From NCBI GenBank assembly GCA_020310875.1, contig CM035423.1:141857723-141921722 (forward strand): DNA of 64,000 nucleotides, in the 5' to 3' direction. Positions 1 to 14,543 of the stretch are shown here, piece after piece (positions within the stretch are counted from its first letter, which is position 1; every line of letters begins with the position of its first letter). The notes under the pieces were generated by a model. The model did not search any database and was not told the origin of the DNA. It saw only the letters and a list, made by a program, of their open reading frames with translations. Made by a program: the position numbers and the translations under genes. This DNA is from Ceratopteris richardii. Taxonomy: Eukaryota > Streptophyta > Polypodiopsida > Polypodiales > Pteridaceae.

Positions 1-152
1 ATGGGGATGAGTGTTGCATGATGGCCACATGGTGGCATTAGACCATTCTAAATCATTTCTACTCTTAGAATACAAGAGGGTATAAATGGATGGGAGGAGA
101 GTTGCACACACATCATTCATAAGTTATCTTTAGCTTGTTCTTTGGGCTCACA
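1..152 (+). repeat. G1 gypsy 5' LTR (right part)
   Basis: This stretch matches 4098-4248 closely, including a TATA-like tataaatgga at 81-90 and the end ttgggctcaca. The LTR is cut by the window start; by comparison with the 3' LTR (253 bp, beginning TGTCACAC) about 100 bp lie outside. A primer-site-like sequence follows two bases downstream, which fixes the LTR end at about 152. Confidence 0.85.
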
Positions 153-154
153 CT

Positions 155-166
155 TGGTATCAAAGC
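155..166 (+). other. G1 primer binding site
   Basis: The sequence tggtatcaaagc directly follows the LTR and resembles the tggtatcagagc site complementary to initiator tRNA-Met that is seen at the copia elements of this window (for example 29905). It differs at one base. It supports the call of 1-152 as a 5' LTR. Confidence 0.7.
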
Positions 167-1534
167 TTCAAAGCTAAAATTCGAAGTTTTTTGGTGTTCT
201 TGGGATTTGGTCTGCATGATTTTTCAAGCTTTTTACTTTTTTTGCATGCTCTTCACCTGGAATCAATTGTCATCTCTGTATGAGCGTGAAGTCACTACCA
301 TCGACTGCAAAAGAGGGAGAAAAAGGAGGTTTTCTTGAAGATATCAAGAGGAGCTTCACACACGCTTAGCATCAACATGCCCGTGATCATGAGCAACTGC
401 CAAGGCACAAACATACCCTACCCATGCACGTCAATGTTTGCCCATGAGAGACCGAGAGAGAAGGTTCTTCTTCTCCTTTAGAGTTGGAAGAACAAGGAGT
501 ATCAAGTCTCATATATAGGGGCCTCCAAAGGATTTCATCTTGCATTTGGGAGTAATCGTCTACAACATACGCATTCATCGGCTAAAGGAAGAGTGTGACA
601 AAGATGAAATTGGAGATTTCATCATAGCCATAGCTTAAAGCTTACCTATCATAACTTTTTTGCACCACCTATCACCGCTCTTTTGGCCATATCTTGGTCA
701 TACAAGATCCAAATTCAAAGATTTTTGTTGATATTGATTTCTCTCTGAGAGCTCTTTCCAGAGAGTAGTCATAAGCCACCTTTTGAGTTCAATTAAAATC
801 TTGTTTAGATCTTTGATTATGGCCATCCATCATTGTCAACTCCTGTTTGAGCACCTTCTTGATGCAACAACTATCGAGAGAGTCTTGGAAAGCCAAAAGG
901 AAGGAGTGTGGAGGATCTTCAACACTTGCACCCACCTACACATCAACTTTTGGACCTTCAGATAAGCTTTTTGGCAATTATTATGCATTATTGCTTTCTT
1001 TTTTATTCATGCCGCATATAGAAACTACATTGTGCATAGCACCTGTAGTATATGCATAGTTACAATGTTGTATAGTCTTGTATGGTGCATGAATTGTGGT
1101 TTTCCGGTATAGGTAAGTATTTTTCTTGCAAGTTCAGTGAGGAAAGAAAGAACTTGGTGTGTTCTTATTAAAATACCGTGCCGCAAGCACGAAGAAATTT
1201 TTTAGGGTGTGTAATCCCCTTCGGTTGATTTGTAGTTAGATTGTGTCTGTCGGCACTGTTTTTATCGTAGAAAGTGCATGATGTGCACTTAGTATATTTT
1301 TTTAGATTTTCAATTTTATGCCATTATGCTGCCAAAAATTTTAGGATTCATTATGCATATGCATTAAAGAGTAGCAATCATACTAAAAGTTTCTTGTTTT
1401 ATCCTTTTCCTTTAAGAAAAGACTTGTGACTTGTTTGTTTTCCGCTGGCACTTACTTACCATAGGCACATAGAGCGTATTACTTGAAAAAAAAACATAAA
1501 AGCAGAAAATAAAAAAAATGACCAAAACCATATC
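167..1534 (+). other. G1 leader and lost gag region, no coding capacity
   Basis: This interval lies between the primer site and the first recognisable reverse transcriptase residues. A chromovirus-type gypsy element would carry gag, protease and the front of the reverse transcriptase here. I see no zinc knuckle, no protease motif and only short unrelated reading frames. The element is therefore either internally deleted or was already non-autonomous. An AT-rich tract with poly-A runs (about 1480-1520) adjoins the remaining pol region. Confidence 0.6.
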
Positions 1535-3960
1535 CTAACATGGAACTAGGACCCGTTTTGGGCATCATGAGTATTTGGTCATGCCATTTGGTTTGACAAA
1601 TGCACCAACTACATTTATGATGTTAATGAATGACATTTTGTGACCATTCATTGGAAACTGTGTTGTTGATTTTGTTGATGATTTGTTAGTGTATAGTAGG
1701 AATGTACATGAGCATGAGAATCATCTAAGATTAGTATTGAATGTTTTAAAAGAGAAGGCTTAGTTGTAAATGTAGAGAAGGCTCAGTTGTTTCTTCCGAG
1801 GATAGAGTATCTAGGGCATGTGGTCTTAGCTGATGGGGTTCAAATGGATCCCAAGAAGGTCTCATTTATTTTACTGTGGCCTACTCCTCAGGATGAGGGG
1901 CAATTACGGTCATTTCTAGGACTTTTTGATTTCTATCGAAAATTCATCTCTTCTTATTCGTCGATAGCAACACCTATGAAGAACTTGCTTCAAGGCAAAG
2001 TTCCATTTGCATGGAAGAAAGAGTAGCAAGAGAGTTTTGATACTATGAAACAAGCTGTTTTAGAGGCTCCTATCCTCAAAGTGGTAGATCCATAGAAACC
2101 CTTTGAGCTAGAGACAGATCCTAGTGGCATGGTCATAGGAGAAATTTTGAGCCAAGATGGTAGGCCAATAGTTTTTGAGAGCAAGAAATTGAGTAGTGCA
2201 CAACACAATTGGCCAGTGCATGAATAAGAGTTGTATGGAGTGGTGCATGCACTTAAAGTCTAGAGACACTATCTTTATGGTGCAAACTTTAAGGTATACA
2301 CAAACAACCATACACTGAAGTACTTTTGTAGTCAGCCAAATCTTCGAGGAAGACATGCTCATTGGGCTGAGCTCATGCACGAGTTTCACATGGAAATCCT
2401 ATATAGAAGAGGCAAAGAGAATATAGTAGCTAATGCATTATCATAGATAATGTATCAAATGAGCTTTAACATTCTAGAAAGCTCATTGCTTCAAGAGATA
2501 AAGGAAGCACAGGTGGAAGATCCACATTTGTTATAGATTATTAGAGCCAACAATGATGACTCTATTATTATAGGAGACGGAGAAGTTTTAGCTGCTTCTT
2601 CCCTTAACAGAGCATACAAGTCTAGTTTGTATTCCAATTTCTCAAAGGAGAATGGAATAGTTAAACGGAAAGGAAAGTTTTACATACTAGATTCTCGAGA
2701 TTTAAGAAGAAAAGTCGTGCATGATAACCATGATGTTCCTTCCATAGAGCATCTTGGTGTTGACAAGAAAATACAGCTTGTTAGCAAAATATTTTGGTGG
2801 TGTGGATTAGCCAGAGATGTCCACACTTATGTTCAACAATACTTTATGTGTCAATTCAACAAGGCAGAAAGGGTAAAGACACTAGGTCTTTTGCATCCTT
2901 TATAGATTCCAGATCATAACTCGAGCAATGTATACATGGACTTCATAGTCAGGTTACCATGGATGCAAAGGAAGCGGGATACTATCCTAGTTGTGGTAGA
3001 TAGACTAAGCAAGATGGCTCATTTCATACCCATTCAGGAGACAATAGAAGCTCCACAGGTAGCGGAGTTGTTTATCTAGCATGTCTTTAGATTGCATGGG
3101 TTACTGACATCCATAGATTTAGATAAGGATGGCGAATTCACAAGACACTTCTAGAAGTTTGTATTTGACAAACTAGAAGTATCATTGAAAACGAGTAGTG
3201 GTGATCATCCACACATAGATGGTCAGATCGAGAGGGTCAACCAGATTCTAGAGGACATGTTGAGAGCATATGTGTTTGAGAGACAGATAGATTGGGATAT
3301 TTATCTACCACTAGTACAGTTTGCTTATAACAATAGACCACATAAGGTGATAGGAATGTCTCCTTTTGAGATGAACTATGGAATGAATCCCAATGGTCCC
3401 AATACCATAGGAATGCCAAAGAAATGTCTTCGTACTTCGCAGTTCTTAGCGAATGTCCAAGAAAATTTAGAAATAGCTAAGCCAAGATGTAGCAAGCATC
3501 TGATAGGGAAAAAGAGTATGTTGACAAGAAGAGATCTCCTAGATCCTTTGACAAAGGAGAAAGAGTCTTTCTTCAAGTACCAGCTAGATCTACTTCATTA
3601 TCGACAGGGAAGTGTAGTAACATTTCACCAAGGTTTTGTGGACCTTGGAAGATAGTAAAGAATCTAAGTGATGTTGCATACCAATTAGAGCTTCCTCTAG
3701 ATTGCAAAGTCCATCTAGTGTTTCATGTTAGTAAACTTTAAAAGCATATTTCCAGGGAAAATAATCTAATAGAGGGTATTGTTTCTTTGTAGGAAAGTGA
3801 AGGCACACATCATTCTCCAGACATGATACTAGATCGGAGACATAAATGGTTGAGGAACTGTGTCATCCAAGAGTATCTAGTAGCCTAGAGAGGATTACCA
3901 CTTACTGAATCTACTTGGGAATCAAAAAGCTCTGGTTCACAAGCACTTTCCCTTATTGAT
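1535..3960 (+). pseudogene. G1 Ty3/gypsy pol remnant: RT, RNase H, integrase, chromodomain-like tail
   Basis: Read across stops in one main frame, the order is: reverse transcriptase from the [12 protein letters not shown] motif (about 1577) and active site FVDD (about 1669-1680), connection LFLPRIEYLGHVV, RNase H with ELETDPSG and YTNNHTLKYF, integrase zinc finger (H..H..C..C, about 2730-2870), integrase core (DRLSKMAHFIPI, then DGQIERVNQILEDMLR near 3220), and a C-terminal stretch ILDRR..YLVA*RGLP..TWE (about 3823-3920) that looks like a chromodomain. That order is typical of chromoviruses. At least nine in-frame stops are present, mostly TAG at positions where the family has Trp or Gln. 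The front of RT, protease and gag are missing. The copy is dead. Confidence 0.88.
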
Positions 3961-3995
3961 AATTGAGGACAATGATCTTTAGAAGCGGGAGAGAT

Positions 3996-4248
3996 TGTCA
4001 CACATTGGTTCACATGGATCATTCTATGTGTATGTGGGACAAGGGCCAGCCATAGCCAAGGTCCCAAGTTTGGGGGATATCCTAAAGTATTCAGTAGTAA
4101 TGGGGATGAGTGTTGCATGATGGCCACATGGCGGCACTAGAACATTCATCATTGCTATTTTTAGAATACAAGAGGGTATAAATGGATGGCAGGAGAGTTG
4201 CACACACATTATTAATAAGTTATCTTTAGCTTGTTCTTTGGGCTCACA
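3996..4248 (+). repeat. G1 gypsy 3' LTR
   Basis: A 253 bp LTR that starts TGTCACAC and ends CTCACA. Its right 150 bp match 1-152. A TATA-like tataaatgga is at about 4177. It is preceded by a purine-rich tract (agaagcgggagaga). The hexanucleotide array begins at the very next base, which suggests that G1 was also inserted into the array; the other flank is outside the window. Confidence 0.85.
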
Positions 4249-7724
<3,476 letters not shown>

Positions 7725-8614
7725 TGAGGGCTATATATTTGATACCTCCTCTAGCCATAATCTTATTCTATATATGTAATATGTTATATATCTTATTTCC
7801 CTATGATATGGATATCTATAAAATAAATAAGAAAGATAGAAGTCAAGTGGGCCCCACCACTGAAGATATGACTAGCTCTCCGTGCAGTAAATGAGAAATG
7901 ATCAATATAGAAGGGAAATATAAAAGAGAGATGGAAATTCTAGAGTATTCAAGTATTTAAACCTTGTCCCACTCTCTTTAGAATGAAACAAAAGTCTTTC
8001 CAAAGGCCCCATAGCCCCACCACACCTTTTTGAATTTTCAATAGAGGAAACCTTTTGTTTATGCATATATCTTGTATTCATGGGCCCCAAACTCAAAAGA
8101 ATGATGCAATAAAGTCAAAATTTGGTGGATTGGACCCCTTTCATGCATTTGGAGGAGAAAATATCATATTTTTGTAATACAACCTCAAAATATCCAAGAA
8201 ATATGTAAAAACAATCTAGAATCTTCTAGATCTTTGTAAACAACTCCTATTCCACCACAAATGTAAAATGTCTAGAAGATTCATCTCAAAATATCATCCC
8301 TAAATATCTCCCCAAAAGGCCTATAAAAGGACCCCTTGGGTGCCCTCGAAAGGCAAGAAGAGTTGTATGCAGGTACACACTATGGGTGTAGTGAGCACTC
8401 CTAACCTAGGAGAAGGAGTCTACCCTATGTCATTGTATTGAGAGAGCTATACAAGCTCCTAATTTTTAAGCCCCCATGTCTTTGTCATATTTTCTATTTC
8501 AATCAAGTTCATTTCTCCGATTCCTTCCATTTCCATTACGTTGAACCTTTTCTTATTCTATCCAATACACCCTCTCTTCTTCTCTCATTTCCTACTCCTT
8601 CCATCTTCCTTCCC
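7725..8614 (+). repeat. G2 5' LTR, 3' end deleted
   Basis: It matches 17405 to about 18318 nearly base for base, apart from an indel of about 22 bp near 8216. TATA-like tataaaag is at 8322-8329. Similarity stops at ccttccc (8614), after which gag coding sequence follows, whereas the 3' LTR continues for about 380 bp more. A deletion has therefore removed the LTR end, the primer site and the start of gag. Confidence 0.85.
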
Positions 8615-8640
8615 AAGGGATAGATTCATCTCAAGGCTCT

Positions 8641-10068
8641 TCCCTTCTCAGGGGTACTTTTGAAGAAGCATTAGATATAGCAAGAGTTAAGTGTATAAAA
8701 GTAAAGTTTCATTCTTCAAAAGTTGAAAAAGTAGAAGATATAGATGTTGTTCCCCTAGTACCAACTACACAGGTAGAGAACGGAGAAGCTTCACAACAAC
8801 ATATCTTGCAGAAGCTCATACAACAGCTGGAACAAATAACACTCAACTTGGTGAGGAGCCAGCAAGACAGACCACAAAGGGAACAAAATCGAGGACAACG
8901 CCGACAAGAACAAGAGTTTATATGCTACAATTGCAACAAACGTGGTCATGGTATGTACAATTGCCCTCACCCTCGTAGGAATCCAGATGATATATATCTT
9001 GTTAGGGGGCCGCCACAATACACACATGAACAACAACAACCACAAGCAAATATTCCACCTATCCCAACAGCTCAAGGTGATCAAAGGCAAGTGAATGTTT
9101 TGGAGCTGATTGAGGAACAAGAGACCACGGATACAATGCCAATCAAGAGAAAAAGGGTGCAAGATAGAGGCCGATCTCAAGACGAAGATTCCGGCATGGG
9201 TACACAAACGAAGAAAGGAAGAGTTGTAGAAGGTGAAGCTAGTAAAAGAAAGAGAAGGCCGAGGAGGAAGATCAGGATGGAAGACTTTCCTCTAGAGACC
9301 ATGGATACATGGATACAATGCCAATCAAGAGAACAAGAGACCATGGATACAATGCGAATCAAGAGGACAAGGGTGCAAGATAGAGACCGATCTCAAGACG
9401 AAGATTCTAGCATAGGTACACAAATGAAGAAAGGAAGAGTTGCAAAAGGTGAAGCTAGTAAAAGAAAGAGAAGGCCGAGGAGGAAGATCATGATGGAAGA
9501 CTTTCCTCTACATAAGGGTATCGAACCTTATGAACTAATTGAGGATATAACCACACAGAAACCAAATATCACTTGGCCACAATTACTCCAATTATCTTCA
9601 AAAACCAGGAGGGAATGGTCCAAGCTAGTAAGCACTAGGAGTGCTAAAAATAAGGAAATTAATCATATAAGAGCCAATGCATGTGATGACGTGGTACCCA
9701 CAGTGGATGCATATGTAAAAGGAAAAAGGATTTCCAATGTGTATGTGGATGGCGGAACACAGGTGTGTATCATGATAGAAAAAACAATGCATAGGTTAGG
9801 CTTGGATGTGACAGGACCATCTGCATACCAAGCCAAAATGGTGAATAATAGTGTTGTTAAATGTGATGGTGTAATTGAAAATTTAAGAGTTACAATATGT
9901 GATATAGAGGTAGCTTTGTATATGTATCTAATTGCAACCAAAGGGGAGCGCTACCCCATTATACTAGGACATCCATGGTTAATTGCAGTAAGAGCAAATC
10001 AGAAATGGGGTTCTGGCCTTCTAGTTCTTAAACCAAATGATAGAACAAAGTCAATACCTATGATTTGA
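8641..10068 (+). CDS. G2 gag-protease, 5'-truncated
   Basis: An open frame runs from the deletion junction (first in-frame ATG at 8806) to TGA at 10066. It encodes the retroelement capsid/nucleocapsid part and the aspartic protease. The zinc knuckle CX2CX4HX4C is visible as CYNCNKRGHGMYNC (about 8923-8964), and the protease active site as YVDGGTQVCIM (about 9741-9773), a variant of the usual D-[ST]-G. Between them lies a very basic segment present twice in tandem (about 9121-9300 and 9340-9515; each has QDEDS, KKGRV and KRKRRPRRKI). Because the 5' part is lost, the frame is not a functional gag gene. The next frame starts with a 4-base overlap at 10065. Confidence 0.85.
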   Translation, partial: SLLRGTFEEALDIARVKCIKVKFHSSKVEKVEDIDVVPLVPTTQVENGEASQQHILQKLIQQLEQITLNLVRSQQDRPQREQNRGQRRQEQEFICYNCNKRGHGMYNCPHPRRNPDDIYLVRGPPQYTHEQQQPQANIPPIPTAQGDQRQVNVLELIEEQETTDTMPIKRKRVQDRGRSQDEDSGMGTQTKKGRVVEGEASKRKRRPRRKIRMEDFPLETMDTWIQCQSREQETMDTMRIKRTRVQDRDRSQDEDSSIGTQMKKGRVAKGEASKRKRRPRRKIMMEDFPLHKGIEPYELIEDITTQKPNITWPQLLQLSSKTRREWSKLVSTRSAKNKEINHIRANACDDVVPTVDAYVKGKRISNVYVDGGTQVCIMIEKTMHRLGLDVTGPSAYQAKMVNNSVVKCDGVIENLRVTICDIEVALYMYLIATKGERYPIILGHPWLIAVRANQKWGSGLLVLKPNDRTKSIPMI

Positions 10069-10936
10069 AGGACCAGAAGAAGGAATATCACAGGTATGAA
10101 ACAACTATAGATGAAGAGAGCTCATGGTATGACAACAATTCTAACAGTGAGGAATTGACAATTGAAAATGATTCATCAACACTCAAAGTCATGGGCGTGA
10201 TATTTCAAGGAAAGGAAGATGGAGGCAAAGAGGATGATCTACAACAACCACAAAGTGAGGACTCCATGATTGAAATGGATCTCCAAAAGATGCTAGCAAA
10301 AGATCTCACCTTAGAGGGAAGGACCACATACATCAACATGCTCAAAAGGTACCCCAAATTGTTCATTAAAGGTTATAATGAGATACACGGTGTAACTGCT
10401 ATTCAACATCATATCGAAATCAAGCCAAAAGGAAAGCCAGTGGCACAAAAGTTCAGAAGGATCGGAACACTTCAACAAGAGGCTCTGTTAAATGAGGTAA
10501 ATAGAAGCATAAAGGTTGGTTTCATTTACCCTGTATCAAATTCAGAATGGGTGTCTCCAGTAGTAGTTACTCCAAAGAAGAATGGTAAATGGAGGGTGTG
10601 TGTAGACTATAAACCTTAAATGTAGCAATAAAGAGAGATCATTTTCCACTAACTTTCCAAGATGAAATCCTAAATGAAGTGGTAGGTCATGAAAGGTACA
10701 TTGTATGTGATGGATACTCAGGGTACTTTCAAATTCGGATAGTTGAGGAGGACCAAAGGAAGACCACATTCATTATGCCATGGGGATGCTTTGCTTATCA
10801 GGTAATGCCTTTTGGCCTAACCAATGCACCTGCAACATTTCAAAGGTTTATGAACTATGTTTTTCAACCATTCTTTGGATCATTAGTAAGGATATACATG
10901 GATGATTTCTGCATATATAGCACTAGAGCTACATTA
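10065..10936 (+). pseudogene. G2 reverse transcriptase, frameshifted and cut by copy A
   Basis: This begins 4 bases before the gag-protease stop, in a different frame. The RT core is clear: SEWVSPVVVTPKKNGKWRVCVDYKP up to 10617; then, after a one-base loss and a frame change at about 10616, [32 protein letters not shown] and the active site IYMDDF (about 10892-10909). The frame ends at 10936, where the inverted end of transposon copy A begins. Everything downstream of the YMDD box is missing from the window. Confidence 0.88.
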
Positions 10937-11523
10937 GGGAAAAAATGAACCCTGCATGGGCCTTGTAAGGATCCCTAATTTTTAAGGATTAAGCTTAATT
11001 ATGTTCTTGTTTAAGGGGACAAAGTGCATTTAATAGGGCACTTTTTAGTAGGCTGGAGTAGGATTTTTTTAGGCTTTACTAGGCCTCTCTCTTTCTTCTT
11101 CTAGAGAGAGAGCAAGAGAATCTACTTTCCACATCATCAAACTCGTGCATGTATTTGAATTAAAAAATGAGTTTTTTTTTTTAAGTCTCATTTTCAGTGT
11201 ATATTAACTCAAAAGGGCCTATTTTTTAATATATATGTCAAAAGTCACCTTTATGGACCCATTTTTTAAAGTTTCTTTTAGAAAAAGTATAATTTTCAAA
11301 CTCCCTCCAAATGTAAGTGCCACATCATCAAATCTGTGACTATGCTTCCCCCAAAAAAATGATTTTTTTCAAATTTCATCATTTTCAGCCATACACAGTG
11401 GAAAAATACACTTTAACCCATACACATACAAGAAAACATATTTTCTGAGCAAAACATATGCTTTAGAGTCCCTTCCAACCAGTTTTCCATCTTTATTTTT
11501 GATATTGTTGGTCATTAGCAAAG
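10937..11523 (+). other. Copy A left end and subterminal region
   Basis: Non-coding, nearly identical to 22193-22776. It starts with the terminal inverted sequence and contains a small pyrimidine/purine mirror (ctctctttcttcttctagag, then agagagcaagag, about 11086-11120) that could fold. I see no reading frame. It probably holds transposase binding sites and the gene A promoter; that is inference. Confidence 0.6.
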
Positions 11524-14338
11524 ATGGTGTTGACATGTATCACAAACTTCGCAGTAGAACGTCCTCATGCTCCTGCATCAACAAGTATCCATGTTCGTGT
11601 GCCTAGAGAGTTTGCTCCAAATACACGATGCAACAATGATGCCAATTCTCAAAATGAACGTCGTGCAGTTGGAGAAAAAATTATTGATCTTTGGATTCAT
11701 GGTTCACTATATCCTCTTGATCCAATACCTTCTTAGCATCCAACATTCCATAACCTCTCAACTTTACTTCAGTTCATTGGTGCGGGTGAAGCTCGACTAT
11801 TAGGTTACTGCAAGCGATTATCTACACATTCACATGCTACTGCTAAGTATTGGTTCCAACAATATCAACTCCATCATATGAGGGTGGTCACTTTAGAAAG
11901 CACAATCATATCTTTACAAAAACAACTTGCAGATTTTGAACAGGATATGGAAGCAAAAGAAAGCACAATTTCAAAGTTAACTGCCAATCTCTAGCAACTG
12001 AAAGAGACTCCACTTGGTATGAGACATAGGAAAAGAGCATTGTCATCCTTTGAAGCTCTTCCAGTAGGTGGCGGAGCATGCAAACGACGTATATATGCAA
12101 CAAGGTGAGTGTTTGTTTCACTTTTATATGTTTGAATGAAGATTTGTAATGGAATCTTTCATTATGTAGGTCATTTATTCAAGAAATAACTGCTTCATCA
12201 ATAGCACAAGACCAATTCAAGCTGATGAATAGTTGTATAAACACCAAAGAAATCACTTCTGCTATAGACTCACCCATAGGAAAGTGTATTAGAGTTTTTG
12301 TTGAACCTGAGTTTTCAGAGAAGTTAAAAAACCATATCAAAGTGCAAGATGTGCATGCAATATGTGATGAAGCGGGCATCAGTAGAAATGGGTGTACTGC
12401 AATGTACACCCTTCTGAGGCAATCCTTACAAGCACAAGGTATTTCTCATAGTATATTTCCATGCCCATATAAAGTGTGTATAAAAAAAGAACTTCAAATG
12501 AGGATGTGACTCGTACTATTGGACAATATTTATTCATAGAAGACACTATGCCTGCCTCTGTTTATCATCCAAATATTCCTAAGAAGCAATCAAAGATCCT
12601 ATCTACACAAGGATTTATTTACACTAAATTCAACAATATATTTTTGGATCTTCAGAAGCTTCAACAAGCAATGGTTCACTTTTATATTTTCAACAATCAA
12701 AGGTACCCCTACTACATTTTATTTGGTGCTGAAGTTTCATTGCATTCAAGTGTCATATTAAAATAATCTTTTCTCTTTTGTGTAGACTGTAATGTTAAGT
12801 TAAAGTTCATACTAAAGCTTGATGAGTGTCAAAATAAAAAAGAATCGGCGACTAGAAAGGTTGAGTGTGACACTAATGAATGAAGTTATGGACCATGCAA
12901 TGAGTGATGAAACTTTAGGATCCACTTTCTATTTGACTTACAGTGTGCAATCAGAGAGAGATATTTGGTGGTTAGGTGCTATAGAATTTCCCAAAGAAAC
13001 AAACAATGTTATTTTGTGGATTTTTAGTAGGACTCCATGGATTACGGAAGTAATCTCTTCTCAAATACATGGGAAAAAGCTTTCTGTAGATGATATAGGT
13101 GATTTTGAGGTAGAATGGCATTTGGGTGGAGACCTTAAGAGTATAAAATGCATGTTAGGTTGTAAACAAGGAGCATCTTCTCTCTATCCTTGCCCATATT
13201 GTACACAAGGTTACAAAGGGTCTAAGAGACAGTCTAAACCTGCAAGGGCATTGATGAGAGTTGTTGACTCTGAAGAAATTGATGAAACAGACTCATCGAA
13301 TCGCAGGGAATGGGAGATATCACTTTTGAGATGTCCAATGTTACAGGAACCAACTCGTTATAAAATAAGCAATGATTGGAACCCCATTATTCCATTTCCA
13401 TTAGTCAATGTTCACTTTTGTACTTTGCATGCATTCATGAGGATCTTTGATAGGCTTTTGAAGCTCCATGTTGAATATGCATTTTCAATGAAACCACTAG
13501 AGAGGTCTACAATAGCAATCCAAAAAATAGAAGATCTTTTGAATTCTATTGGTTGTCATGGTGGCCATGTATCTTTAGTTGTTAAGAAGTATGGTGAGCC
13601 TCAAGAGATTTTACAACAAGTTTCAATGACTGGGAAGAAGGCAAGATGTTTCTTTAAAAGAGATGTGAATAGTCAAGATGATGGGAAATGGGAGCTATGG
13701 AAGGACCTCTGTTCAATTATGACAGACAATGATAGTCAAGTTGATCTCATTAACAAGCAAAAGAAGGTTTGGTCATCGTTAGATCAATTGTTACATTTGA
13801 TGTGTTTGGTTTCCACTAATGCTTCACAACGAGAATTATTCCAAGTGTGAAGGAGTTTACACAGGCATTCATCTTATCTTGGGGAGAAAGCAACATCACA
13901 CATAACATAGTAAGTTTTGCTTACATTTTTTTATTTGTTCTTAAACTCCATGTGTATATCTTATTGACCAGTTCATAGCATATTCTTTTTGCACATGGAG
14001 CATATTTTATGAATCGATATGGGTCACTGGACATTTTTAGTACACAAGGAATAGAGAAGTCACATTACACGGCTAGAGGTGTTTACTTTAAAAACACTCA
14101 TCATGGGGGTGGTTTACTCCAATCAAATTATTTAGAAGAAATGTTCAACTGGTTTTTTCGTGTGACATTCGCTAGAAAATATGTACTGGAATGAGCATGT
14201 GAGTCACGAATAGCAAAGATTACACGAAAGCTACAAACTCATGATATTGCAAGAGAGAAGTGGATGTCATCATCAGGACTGCTACATCATGCCCAATGGT
14301 GTGCACAAAGAGTCCGCGAGGGTTCTGCTTGGAAATAG
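11524..14338 (+). pseudogene. Gene A, copy A: candidate transposase with coiled coil and CPYC motif
   Basis: Four exons are inferred from copy comparison and GT..AG sites: 11524-12104, 12170-12702, 12786-13909 and 13979-14338. Exon 1 encodes a start shared with copy B and a heptad-like coiled coil (about residues 118-160) followed by a basic RHRKR patch. Exon 3 holds KLDEC (about 12812), HLGGDLKSIKCMLG (Asp codon 13131-13133), YPCPYC (about 13189) and HFCTLHAFMRIFDRL. Exon 4 holds FSTQGIEKSH (Glu codon 14054-14056). Spaced Asp, Asp, Glu with an inserted Cys motif is the pattern of RNase H-fold DDE transposases, but I cannot name the family. Lesions: TAG at 11734 and 11992, a frameshift near 12480, a 4-base deletion near 13847 and TGA near 14192. 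Confidence 0.6.
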
Positions 14339-14494
14339 TTTCCAAACTCTTAAAATGCATTATTTTTTTCAAGGTTTTTATAACTCCTTTCACGTCAAAT
14401 AAACTTTGAATCTTTTTGTGAATATACTTTTAATTGTTTTAAAACTAATTTTTATCCATTTAAATGTGAACAGGACAATTCTTAAGTGAAAGGC

Positions 14495-14502
14495 TATAAA
14501 TA
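14495..14502 (+). promoter_or_regulatory. TATA box of the H3-like gene, copy A
   Basis: tataaata lies 49 bases upstream of the H3-like ATG and about 157 bases after the gene A stop. The same box is at the same distance in copy B (25704-25711). This supports an independent promoter for the H3-like gene. Confidence 0.65.
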
Positions 14503-14543
14503 AAGGTGTCCTTCCTCATTTTACCACTTTATAACCTAAGAGA

